A stretch of 64,000 bases of DNA from Pinus tabuliformis (Eukaryota > Streptophyta > Pinopsida > Pinales > Pinaceae), in NCBI GenBank assembly GCA_031772625.1, contig CM062813.1:694100420-694164419 (forward strand), read 5' to 3'. Every line of letters starts with the position of its first letter. Within the stretch, counting starts at the first letter, position 1. Shown piece after piece: positions 55,326 through 64,000 of the stretch. The notes beneath the pieces are model-generated. The model had not been told where the DNA came from. It worked only from the letters and a program-made list of their open reading frames with translations, and did not search any database. Made by a program: the position numbers and the translations under genes.

Positions 55326-56989
55326 TAGTGTTTTGGATGTTGAAGGAGAATTAGAAATTGGAGGTTGGTTTTGAGGGTTGCTACTGGAGATTTCTTCGGA
55401 AGAACTTTTTCTTTTGGCGTGGCAGCTCCTGCACTCCTCTTTTTTGTAGTTGTTTGAGTAGGTTCAGAAGCAATTTTACTTCTTGTAGTAACAGGAAAAG
55501 CTTCTTCTTGATTCTCAGTGTCAGAATTTGGGAGTATGAAATCCCACATACCATGACACTCAACTACTTCTTCTTCATCATCTGTCTGTGAGGGTGATTC
55601 CTCTTCTTCATCTTCCTGTTCAGAATCTGCATTAGATATAACATTGGGTGGCTTTGTTTCTGTTTTCTTAAAAGTTCTAAATGGTCTTTTGGTTGAAGTT
55701 TCAGCCACCTGTTTTTTAATTTCGACCATTTCATTAGACAATGTTTTAAGGACCTTTTGTAAACCCTCCATGTCATAGGGGTCTTTTGGGGTTTTCTTCT
55801 TGGAGTCTTCTTTAAATGAAACTTTTTTAGATTTTCTATCCTCCAAAACTGCTTTCTTTTCTAGGGCATTTATCCGTTTTTCAACGGCAAGTGCTTCTTT
55901 CATATTCTCGGCTAAGGTAGGTTTGCCAGCCCTGTCAACAAAAATAGCTATGTTGGAAGGGAGAGCAGTAATGTACCATTCGCTTCTGATTTGTTCACTT
56001 GGCTTAGAAGCAGTGGGGATTTTATTTAAGAGTTTATTGAATCGGGCATTAAACTCTTTTACTGGTTCTCTATGTTCTATTCTCAAATTGGAGAGGTCGT
56101 TTATTAGAGTCGCCAGAGACCTGTCATCTCCATATTTGACAAGAAATTGCTCTTGGCACATAGCCCAGCTGGTAATAGAACCAGAAGGTAATGAGAAGTA
56201 CCAGGATCCTGCCGATCCTTGCAGAGTATAAGGAAAAAGTCTTACAACAACATCTTGTTCTGTCACTCCTTTCAAGTTAATTGCTAACATGAAATTGTTA
56301 ATATGTTCTTCAGCTTGTGTTCCGTTATCTGGATTAAATTTAGGCAACCATTTTTCTGGAGCATCAGGTAGATCATGTAATGGTCCGGGCATATTGACTG
56401 CACCTGGCTGAGTCCATGGATCTGCCATTGTGCTGGTGATATTAGTTGTTACTACAATTGGTATTCCAGATGACTGAGGAGAAGAAGTTGTTAGAGAGAG
56501 AGTAGCTTGAGATGCTGTAGTACTTATTCCTTGATGGACAACAATGTGTAATGGGGGAGTGGATGATTGACTTCGCAGAGGAGTTGAGATGGAAGATATG
56601 GAAGAAAGATCTTCACTATCAGATACTTCAGTAATCTTCTTAGCCCTTTTCTTTTTGGGTAAAGGGAACTCAGTAGGTTCAATACCAAGTTTTTCGCTCT
56701 GAAGTCTGGTAAGTGGATGAGATAAGTTTAACTGCGAGGTCGCACTGCTTTGTGATACTTCAGATTTCTGAGGCGAAATCGAGAAGCTCTGAAGTTTATG
56801 GATAAGAGACTGAACTTCAGGGGATTCAAGACTTAAATGTTCTGAAATATTATGAGTGTGAGCAGTGGTGGTTGATTCTTCTTTTTCTTGATCATGTGCT
56901 GGAGAACCAGCATGTGATTGAGAAGGAGAAGATGGTTTGGAGGGGGAATTACTCTTAGAATGGTTTGTGGACCTGGACCTACTTGCCAT
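55325..56989 (-). CDS. Gypsy B1 gag
   Basis: 554 codons starting MASRSRSTNHSKSNSPSKPS, 12 bases after the primer site. A serine/proline-rich amino-terminal third is followed by the retrotransposon gag domain near residues 210-330 (EKWLPKFNPDNGTQAEEHIN, VVVRLFPYTLQGSAGSWYFS, SGSITSWAMCQEQFLVKYG). A lysine-rich segment and an acidic stretch with DEEEVVECHGMWDFILP come next. No CCHC zinc knuckle is visible. Frame whole. It would form the particle shell of the element. Confidence 0.87.
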   Translation of the reverse strand: MASRSRSTNHSKSNSPSKPSSPSQSHAGSPAHDQEKEESTTTAHTHNISEHLSLESPEVQSLIHKLQSFSISPQKSEVSQSSATSQLNLSHPLTRLQSEKLGIEPTEFPLPKKKRAKKITEVSDSEDLSSISSISTPLRSQSSTPPLHIVVHQGISTTASQATLSLTTSSPQSSGIPIVVTTNITSTMADPWTQPGAVNMPGPLHDLPDAPEKWLPKFNPDNGTQAEEHINNFMLAINLKGVTEQDVVVRLFPYTLQGSAGSWYFSLPSGSITSWAMCQEQFLVKYGDDRSLATLINDLSNLRIEHREPVKEFNARFNKLLNKIPTASKPSEQIRSEWYITALPSNIAIFVDRAGKPTLAENMKEALAVEKRINALEKKAVLEDRKSKKVSFKEDSKKKTPKDPYDMEGLQKVLKTLSNEMVEIKKQVAETSTKRPFRTFKKTETKPPNVISNADSEQEDEEEESPSQTDDEEEVVECHGMWDFILPNSDTENQEEAFPVTTRSKIASEPTQTTTKKRSAGAATPKEKVLPKKSPVATLKTNLQFLILLQHPKH

Positions 56990-57000
56990 TCACAGTTGAT

Positions 57001-57019
57001 GGCCCTCCTTCTAGCGCCA
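57001..57019 (-). promoter_or_regulatory. Gypsy B1 primer-binding site
   Basis: TGGCGCTAGAAGGAGGGCC on the minus strand four bases from the LTR, identical to that of gypsy A. Confidence 0.8.
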
Positions 57020-57924
57020 AAAATGTTGATGCCCCGAAATTCGTTGCAACAACATCGGGGAAACCACCCGGTCCGGAACTTAGTGCAGCTCCTTTTCCGT
57101 TTGGAATAGTGGCTCCGACTGGGGATAACGGGACCAGTTTCCCAAAGATTATAAGTGAACGGGATGGATGGATGATTTAAGATATGAAATGATAATAAAC
57201 AAATAACTAAACTATAAAAGAAATACAAAAACTATAAGCTAATCCCGGGACTTATCAATTCAGACAGTACAGCGTTTGATAAACTATGCTTAATGACAGG
57301 CATATAGATGACACTAACAACAAGCATAGATGTTTAATCATTTGAGATTGCTCTGCGTAAGTAGTTACGCAGAGCTATAATAGCGAATTACTGCACTCAG
57401 TCATTTATATCATTGATACATACATGAGTGAAAGATAACAAATCACAAAACATTCAATAGTGATATGAAATGCAGACTTGTTGTTGTATTACATACATGT
57501 ATTCAATAATAGCAAAGTAATAACACAGCAATTCATATAACTGAAAAGAGAACAGATACAGATAATAGTACCATGCAAGCTGTTTGATCAATCCAATATA
57601 TTAATCGCTATGTCGCAGTCCTTCCTTCCAACCAGAAAGCATTCCAAGCAAACGACAATAGTGCACAATTTACTTAAACAGCATTCCAAGTAAAATTAAG
57701 GACCAGTGGTCGAGTTTCAAAAAAGAATATAGACCGAAGCACAATAGTGCAAACTTCAGCCTTTTAGTCTTTTACAAAATTTTACGACCCTTTCCAAAAC
57801 AATGAAAGGGTCTATAAATACTATGCTAATCTAACTACTAAATATCTAAAAACTGAAAACTAAGAAATCGGCATCAACAAATATCATTTTGCATTTGGGT
57901 GATTCGGCAGTCGGCGACGATGCT

Positions 57925-60900
57925 TCAGTCAGCTGTCTCTTTGCCTTTACTCTTTCGCTGACATATCGCCAGCATTGGCTCTACTTCTGGTGGAGTATTG
58001 AGGCGAGAAGTCAGCTGTGCATCATATGTGGCATCTTGGAAATCGGCGATCAGGTATCGGAGAGCGTCGGTTAGGCAGTTAAGAGCCGACCTTTGAGAAT
58101 GCGGTTTAATCAGGAAAAGCCAGTATGCATCGGAGGTCAAGGTATTCACTCCAGAGATTAACCGCCCTTGTTCTTCCAGCTTAAGATAATTCTTGTGCTC
58201 CAGCATATTCGCGGTTGTTATGTTTCCAGGTGTGCATTGTGAAATCATGTTAGCCAGATACAATGTATCATTGACTATATTGATCATGTTTTTGGAAATT
58301 GTTTTGCACCTGGATGCTGCCCTCTCTGCCTTCATTACCTGTGTTTCCCATTCCATGAAAAGTATGTTCTTGTATGTTTCACTGATTCGGGCTAAATTAG
58401 CAGCTTGCCCTTCTGGAGTATCTTGCCATTCAATATATTCTATTATTTCATCTTCGGCCTGATCCAAGTTAGTCCTGGCTTTCTCGATTTGCCCACATAC
58501 TGCTGTAGATATATCACAAAGTGACTCAGCTTCAACTAGCTGTTGGCACAAAAGTCTGATCTGAGATATCAAAGCGCCATTTATCAGAGTTGCCTCTGCT
58601 CTGAAATCTTCAATACTCTTGGCACCTTTGATACCTTCAAGCTGTGCTGAGAGCTGAACTATTTGATCCTCTTTTGATTTCATTAACAGCTCATTTGATG
58701 CCTCCAACTGTGATAATGCCTCTGCCAATTCTCGTGCTTTAATGTCACTTTGGTCTATCCTTAGTGTTTCAATTTGCTGGGTTAACAAATGATTCTCTTG
58801 TTGTTGAGCCAGCAATTGTTCTTCTGCCTGTGTCGCCTTATTCTTTGCCTCTATCAATTCTGCTTGCAATGCATATACCTCATGCTCTTTAGTCTTCAAA
58901 AGAAGACTCACTTCGGATGCTTTGTCAATGGTTGCTGCTGAATAAGCTCCCGCAAATTGCGACAGCTTTGTTAAGTCTTCAGAGGGACTTAATTCTCCCT
59001 TCCAGACGACATTGCCCGTGACTGTTTGCTCATTTGAGACAGAAGGTTGATCAAGCCTTCGCCTCTTCCTTGAGCGTCTTACAACGGCTTTATGCTTAGG
59101 GCTGTAGAAAATGTCTAGAGGAGGAATTTCCTCTACCTGAAGATCAACTAAATCAGATGGATTCTGAGTAACTTCTTCAACGTTCTGTACAGTGGGTGGG
59201 CCGCTGGTTCCTTCAAGAACCGGAGAAACAGTAGTATCGGGAGTCTTTAAGGCATCTGAGTCTTTAGAGGCTTCTTTACCACTTATAATGGAATCAAATT
59301 GATTCCATTCCTTAATCAATTCAGTATCAACAGAGATTTGCTTACTCTGTTCTTTTTCTTTTTCAATTCTCTGCTGTTCTTCGTTTGCCTCCCGCTGTTG
59401 CTCCTCTTGCACTCTCCGTTGCTGTTCTTCCAATTCCTTTTTCTGCCTATCTTCCAGTTCTTTCCTTATTTTTTCTTCTTCCTCTCGTTTCCTCTGTTCT
59501 TCTATTTCTCTCTGTCTCTGTTCTTCTATCTCCCTTTGTCTTCTTTGCTCTTCTTGCTCCCTTTCTATTTGTTCTCTTCTATGACTTTCTGCCTGCAGCT
59601 TTCTTTGACTTTCCTCCTGTTCTCTAATTGTAACGGGAGGTGAATTTATTTCTGGCTGATCAGGCTCGCTTGAGGATGAAGTTGGGGTTGTAGATAATAA
59701 CTTTAGAGGCAAAGTTTGCAACCTTTGCTTTCTAAGTTTATTGAATTCAGTTAATTCCATATCTTCATATCTCATCGCAGCAAGTTGTTTGACTTGGCTT
59801 ATTGAATCAGCACCCATGAACAGGTCGTCAAACTGGTCTTCTTGGTGAACAACCTTTGTCAGCTTAGCCTGTTCCAAGGCAATGAAAGCAGTCTTTTTCG
59901 GGTCATAGAGTCTGTTGGGAATAGAAACTAGAGATAGCATTTGGAGTTTTGCTGCTTCCTTTTCTGCATGCTTATAATTTAACAGCGTATAAACTCCAAT
60001 TCTTAAAGGAAACGATGGCCATCCTCTCTTCTTCTCCTCTTTGAGAGTTTGGGTAACACCTTCAGACATGATCTGATAGGAGATTTCCCGGGCTAGCAAT
60101 TTGTCTGGCATGTATAAGGGGAGAACATGTGGCCTGGCCTTGCTTCCAAAAACTCTGATATAAGAAAAACATTCTTCGCCGAACCAATGGGCTACGGCTG
60201 GTAGGTCAAAAGAGGCTTCATAGGAAATCCTAGGGATAGGCCTGTCAAAAATAGAATAGTGAACGGGAACCATAAAACCATTGCAAATTTGGTACAAATG
60301 GTCTTTGTGAGAAGTTTTCCACAATTTACGATGATACAAATGAATAGGTGTTGGGTCATGGGTTGTCCATCTCCAACCAAGGACAGGAAACTCAGAATTA
60401 AAACAAAGGGCATCCATAATGTATGCAGAGTAATAAAATGGTGGGATTTTCCTTTCAGTGACTCTGGTTTTGGCCCTAAACTCACGAATAGCTAAGACCA
60501 ACTTATCAGACAGGATAGTGGCCCAATCCATGATTATACTATTAACGGCCGCTTCCATTAAGGGAACCATATCAACATGGATATTTGCAGAATCATGAAA
60601 TCCCCACAATCTACACATCATAATTCCAGCATAGCAGTAAGGTGAAGCCAGAGAGGCATTGGAGTACTTACCCGACATATCCTGCTTGTGTTTTGCTGGA
60701 TTTTGCCTCCAATCTCGGAGAGGTTCGGCTGGTGATTCATTCTCTCTGGCGAATTTCTCCACAAATGCTCTGTTATAGACTTGCTCGGGATTGGGCAAAT
60801 GATACATTCGTCTCAAGTCGTCAGGCTTGAAGGAGCCGAAAATCCTTCCATCCTTAGAAACGAAGGTTCTATTAGTGAGAGGAATTTCTTCAATTGCCCA

Positions 60901-61197
60901 ACGTACCACATCAGTATAAGGCAAGACTTGTTCCCTGGCTGCTATTCTGTGCAGAAAAGAATCAGCCAAATCTTTAAGAGTTGCCTCAGACTTTCTTAGT
61001 TCATCCGCACTTGCCTCCATTACTGTCGCTTCTGGTTGTTCTCCTTCTAGCAAATTGTATGTCCCTTGCCATGTAGTACCAGTAAGACCAGTGCATGTAG
61101 TATCTGAGATTAAGCCTTTCCTTGAAGCTGTAGCAGCTTGGCCTGAGGCAGGTGTCGCAGTAGAACCTGCCACCTTCTTGAACTTCTTTCCCATCAT
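57925..61197 (-). CDS. LTR-encoded 1090-codon protein, unknown function
   Basis: An unbroken frame wholly inside an LTR, starting MMGKKFKKVAGSTATPASGQ. The amino-terminal ~480 residues look globular (for example SFLHRIAAREQVLPYTDVVR, PSFPLRIGVYTLLNYKHAEK). A strongly charged E/R/Q repeat segment (about 500-625), probably a long helix or coiled coil, comes next. Then come a basic cluster RRSRKRRR near 700 that could be a nuclear localisation signal, a second coiled-coil-like region (about 740-890) and a helical tail. I recognise no enzyme or known retroelement domain. TGTGTAG before the first codons resembles a splice acceptor. A shorter relative lies in gypsy A LTRs, so the frame predates the split of the two families. 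Confidence 0.75.
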   Translation of the reverse strand: MMGKKFKKVAGSTATPASGQAATASRKGLISDTTCTGLTGTTWQGTYNLLEGEQPEATVMEASADELRKSEATLKDLADSFLHRIAAREQVLPYTDVVRWAIEEIPLTNRTFVSKDGRIFGSFKPDDLRRMYHLPNPEQVYNRAFVEKFARENESPAEPLRDWRQNPAKHKQDMSGKYSNASLASPYCYAGIMMCRLWGFHDSANIHVDMVPLMEAAVNSIIMDWATILSDKLVLAIREFRAKTRVTERKIPPFYYSAYIMDALCFNSEFPVLGWRWTTHDPTPIHLYHRKLWKTSHKDHLYQICNGFMVPVHYSIFDRPIPRISYEASFDLPAVAHWFGEECFSYIRVFGSKARPHVLPLYMPDKLLAREISYQIMSEGVTQTLKEEKKRGWPSFPLRIGVYTLLNYKHAEKEAAKLQMLSLVSIPNRLYDPKKTAFIALEQAKLTKVVHQEDQFDDLFMGADSISQVKQLAAMRYEDMELTEFNKLRKQRLQTLPLKLLSTTPTSSSSEPDQPEINSPPVTIREQEESQRKLQAESHRREQIEREQEEQRRQREIEEQRQREIEEQRKREEEEKIRKELEDRQKKELEEQQRRVQEEQQREANEEQQRIEKEKEQSKQISVDTELIKEWNQFDSIISGKEASKDSDALKTPDTTVSPVLEGTSGPPTVQNVEEVTQNPSDLVDLQVEEIPPLDIFYSPKHKAVVRRSRKRRRLDQPSVSNEQTVTGNVVWKGELSPSEDLTKLSQFAGAYSAATIDKASEVSLLLKTKEHEVYALQAELIEAKNKATQAEEQLLAQQQENHLLTQQIETLRIDQSDIKARELAEALSQLEASNELLMKSKEDQIVQLSAQLEGIKGAKSIEDFRAEATLINGALISQIRLLCQQLVEAESLCDISTAVCGQIEKARTNLDQAEDEIIEYIEWQDTPEGQAANLARISETYKNILFMEWETQVMKAERAASRCKTISKNMINIVNDTLYLANMISQCTPGNITTANMLEHKNYLKLEEQGRLISGVNTLTSDAYWLFLIKPHSQRSALNCLTDALRYLIADFQDATYDAQLTSRLNTPPEVEPMLAICQRKSKGKETAD

Positions 61198-61638
61198 ATT
61201 CAGACTTCTCTCAGTAGTCGAATTCTACACAGTGCAAGAGAAATTGTAACAAAGAAATAACAATGACAATCCATAACGGGATAAATATATGATTTGAAGC
61301 GTGGCGAGATTATTCCTAAAAGAGGCTGCGGATCTAATGATTTGAGAAGGCACCGTAGATGCAATAATGGTGATTTTACGGCCTGCAGCTTCATAAATGA
61401 CCATTACTTAAGTTATTAAACCGAATGACCCCTTAAAGCGTGTAATAGATTTTTTCAAAGGTCTAATCGTAATTGCTCGTTAATTCGAAGGGGCAAAGCT
61501 TTAAATACGCATGCATTACCTTATCCCTTTACTTAACGTCATTTTGAAATCCGTGATTTTGTCAAATCGATTTTAAATATAACTTTAATGCTTTGAAATA
61601 ATCACCTTTTGAAACTGAGGTCATCATTAAGCGTCATC

Positions 61639-61994
61639 ATATCGCATCGGAAGTGTGTGTGTGGCGTTATCACTTGGGAAAGTTCTTTAGCGAACGCCGA
61701 TTGCGATATCGCATTCGGCGCGCGAACATAACCCCTGAATGTGTATCAATTGCTTTTAGCGAATGCCGATAGCGATATCGCATCGGGGAAAGGATATAAA
61801 CGTCTCATGAAAATGCGTAGAATTGTACCGATTGCCGATATGCGATATCGCATCGGGCCGGAGTGTTAAAACATTTTTCACGAGACATAGTGCCGTGCCG
61901 ATAGCCGATTGCCGATATCGCGTCGCATCGGGGAAAAGGTATGTGCCCTTTTGTGTGTGCATTGGCTATTGCCGATGGCCGATAGCGATATCGC
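61639..61994 (-). repeat. Phased palindrome array in gypsy B LTR
   Basis: GCGATATCGC at 61703, 61772, 61842 and 61985, CGATATCG at 61913, and a degenerate ATATCGCATCGG at 61639. The spacing is 67, 69, 70, 71 and 72 bp. A ~22-bp core is kept, whereas the ~45 bp between cores is not. It lies between the LTR start and the LTR reading frame, where promoter elements are expected. Confidence 0.85.
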
Positions 61995-62227
61995 ATCGGG
62001 AAAAACCAAGATGGCAACCGAACTTGTGATTACTTTTTTGGACTTAACCAAAAATTGCTTATCATTTGTTCAACAAGGGTTTTTTGCATAAATTCATTTG
62101 ATTATCATACCTTATTTGAACAAGTTTATTGATGCCAATTAAAAATTTTAAAAGGGACCCATTTCATATGTAAATTGTTTGTGATAAAAATGTTATGAAA
62201 TGGGGGGTTGTTGTAGGGCACAACAAT

Positions 62228-62248
62228 TGGCGATTCGCTGGGAGAACC
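62228..62248 (+). other. PBS-like sequence on the opposite strand beside gypsy B LTR
   Basis: TGGCGATTCGCTGGGAGAAC on the plus strand, directly outside the LTR on the side away from gag. It resembles the X1 primer site TGGCGACTCCGCTGGGGA. Equivalent copies are at 49934-49954 and, reversed, 32991-33010 in gypsy A. Confidence 0.5.
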
Positions 62249-63286
62249 AGTTATCTCTGACCTAACAATTATACTTACACTTTCTCAAATAGAATCTTTA
62301 TAAAAGAAAGGAAATTTCTAATATAACTAGATATCTATTGATTCTAAATAAAACAGGTTTCTTCATTTAACTTCCTCTTTTTATAAATGCACTTCGAGTA
62401 TTAAAATAAGTCCTTATTGGTTTGTAAAAGTAAAAATAGAAAACTTTTCCATATCAGCTTTTTAAAATAAACCCCTCTGTCACAGGTAGAGCCTCTGCTG
62501 CCAGCAAACATTCATAGTCTCGGCAGGGTTACCTTTTAACCATGTTGCTGTCCATTGTTCCATTCACCTTAGAGTGTGACTAAACAGAATGAATTCAAAA
62601 GATATTCTCGTATTTTTTTGAATTTCAATTTCTTTTTTCTTAAGATAAAAGCCATTGTCCTGGTTTGGTGGCCAGATAGATGACAATGCCATTCACGGGT
62701 AGTAATTTAAACTGAACAAGCTGGCTCGTGATGAGACCCCTTGTCTTGAGATTTCAAGCCATTACCCTGTTTGGTATGCAGTTTTGGTAATGTCAGTTAA
62801 ATTATTTTCCTATGAACATGGTAAGCAGGCTTGTGATAAGACCTCTTATCTTTAATCTTTTATATTTTAGAATTACACTCTGAGTAATCAAAAACTGTTG
62901 GTGAATGGGATGAACAATTATCTTATTAAGAATAAATGGATGACAGGTTTAAGAGTTGAAGATGCTGAAGATGAATTAGCTCCTATTTTCATATAGATAA
63001 CCTTTGGGGACTAATTTCAATCACTCAAGATGATTCAAAGAACTTCGTTCAGAGTGAAGTTTACAAAGGTGAGTCTGTAATGCTCAGAATAAAAAGATAT
63101 CTAATTTCCTAGAAATGATCTCTCTCGGTTCAGGATGCTATTTTTAAAAAGTAAATATTAATATTATTATGGCGAGACAGCTTTTGTTTACAGCGAAAGG
63201 TCAATGGGAATGTCCCACATTCTTATTCCTACAAAACCTACAAACTATGAAAAACTAATAAGCTACGAAGAGAAGGGGTTACCTCC

Positions 63287-64000
63287 TCAGTTAAAGAATT
63301 TCTTCAGAATTAGACCATTGACAGGGAGAGAATCTCTCACCCCTGATAGATTTTGAAGTATGAATGTGGAATGGCCTACTTTTTCACAGATCTGAAATGG
63401 TCCTAGCCACAGTTTTTGGAATTTGGAATGTTTACCTTTATCTTCATGGGCTTTGTCCCATTTCAGGACTAGATCTCCGACTTCAAATTGTCTAGGGCTG
63501 GATGAGGCTAGATCGAAAGCTGTTTTAATGACTTGCTGATGTCTTGCATGTGTAACCTTGGCTTTATCCCTTTCTTCTTCAAGTTTGAGTATTTGATCAT
63601 GTCTAAACTGTATAGAAGAAGAAGGAGTTTCGTCTATAAATCGCACTAGGGCTAAAGATGGGAGAAGAAGATTGGTTGGTACGACTGCTTCTTTTCCATA
63701 AACAAGATTAAACGGAGAGGTCCCTATGGAAGCTTTCTGTGTAATTCTATCGGCCCATAATGCAAATACCAAGGATTTATGCCAGTTCTTATGATTCTCT
63801 TCAATTGTTCGCTTAATGATTTTGATTAGATTTTTATTAGTTGATTCTGCTAGGCCGTTACCCTGGGGGTAATAGTTGGCAGAATACTTTAATTTGAATC
63901 CTCTTTTGATAGCGAAATCAATCATTGCATTGCCTGAGAAGTAAGAAGCATTATCAAAGACAAGAGCGTTTGGGACACCAAACCTGGTTACGATGAACTG
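63287..64000 (-). pseudogene. Gypsy B2 integrase end (partial at window edge)
   Basis: Minus-strand open stretch with FKLKYSANYYPQGNGLAEST, ADRITQKASIGTSPFNLVYG, FRHDQILKLEEERDKAKVTH and the carboxy-terminal FEVGDLVLKWDKAHEDKGKH region to LPVNGLILKKFFN. This is the late integrase core and tail of gypsy type. Appears open as far as seen; the rest is outside the window. Confidence 0.85.

Larger units (their letters stand above)
48657..62225 (-). mobile_element. Gypsy B1, Ty3/gypsy (Tat-like) element with 5.2-kb LTR
   Basis: Minus strand: 5' LTR 62225-57024, primer site 57019-57001, gag 56989-55325, pol 55325-50993, 3' untranslated region 50992-49932, 3' LTR from 49931, cut at 48657 where element E begins. 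The matching part of the two LTRs (48657-49931 and 60951-62225) seems identical by eye, so it is young. It looks nearly whole apart from the cut LTR, with about one or two breaks in pol. The 5' LTR also serves as the 3' LTR of the next unit, B2. Confidence 0.9.
57024..62225 (-). repeat. Gypsy B full LTR, shared by B1 and B2
   Basis: 5202 bp, minus strand TGTTGTGCCC to GGGCATCAACA. It stands between the 3' untranslated region of B2 and the primer site of B1, so it is at once a 3' and a 5' LTR. It contains the palindrome array (61639-61994), an 1090-codon frame (61197-57925) and an AT-rich end. Very long for an LTR. Confidence 0.9.
62226..64000 (-). mobile_element. Gypsy B2, 3' end of a second tandem unit
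   Basis: Nearly identical to B1 49932-51706: 3' untranslated region (62226-63286) and the end of pol (63287-64000). It continues beyond the window. It uses the LTR 57024-62225 as its 3' LTR. Confidence 0.9.

Noticed and set aside
55800-56231. Plus-strand 143-codon frame
   Set aside because: Complement of the gypsy B gag lysine-rich region; no independent support.
59299-59643. Plus-strand open frame rich in leucine, phenylalanine and serine, resembling a membrane protein
   Set aside because: It is the reverse complement of the E/R/Q-rich repeat segment of the LTR-encoded frame on the minus strand, so it is a shadow.

Overview
The window looks like nuclear DNA from a land plant with a large, repeat-rich genome. 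Almost every base after about 1.6 kb belongs to LTR retrotransposons of plant Ty1/copia and Ty3/gypsy type, stacked inside one another. I lean to a gymnosperm because of the very long LTRs and old nested layers, but nothing here proves it. No rRNA, tRNA, CRISPR, operon or bacterial signal was seen. The only possible host coding sequence is a pair of exon-like segments on the minus strand at 0.99-1.41 kb.

Left block, 1.8-36.7 kb, is one nest. Copia A (1780-36656, +) carries gypsy A (5173-35343, +; 5-bp duplication ggttc), inserted in its reverse transcriptase/RNase H region. Gypsy A has LTRs of about 2.3 kb. Its left LTR was hit by element X2 (6064-11465; duplication ataat), and its integrase region holds copia B (18143-30781, +). 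Copia B was itself hit by element X1 (21902-29813; duplication aagag). X1 and X2 are one family: gypsy-like, reading on the minus strand, with gag-protease but no polymerase. X1 looks nearly whole and X2 is a shortened relative. Between them they hold a striking array of pseudoknot-like units.

Middle block, 36.7-48.7 kb. Copia C (minus, 5' half only) contains a 1.4-kb unclassified insertion and abuts element E (+), a decayed gypsy-like element. E holds copia D (42920-47115; duplication tacct), a compact gag-protease-only copia whose coding part resembles copia C.

Right block, 48.7-64.0 kb, minus strand. Gypsy B is a relative of gypsy A with a 5.2-kb LTR. The order from right to left is end of internal region (B2), full LTR, full internal region (B1), partial LTR, so neighbouring units share one LTR in a tandem array. 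Each full LTR holds an uninterrupted 1090-codon reading frame. Gypsy A LTRs keep a short, decayed relative of the same frame, so a coding LTR is a shared property of this group. Upstream of that frame is a roughly 70-bp-phased series of palindromes. The 3' untranslated regions of A and B share small hairpins with compensatory changes.

All coding parts belong to old mobile elements and are described as fossils. The observations most worth follow-up are the pseudoknot array of X, the LTR-encoded protein of gypsy A/B, the phased palindromes and the conserved 3' UTR structures.
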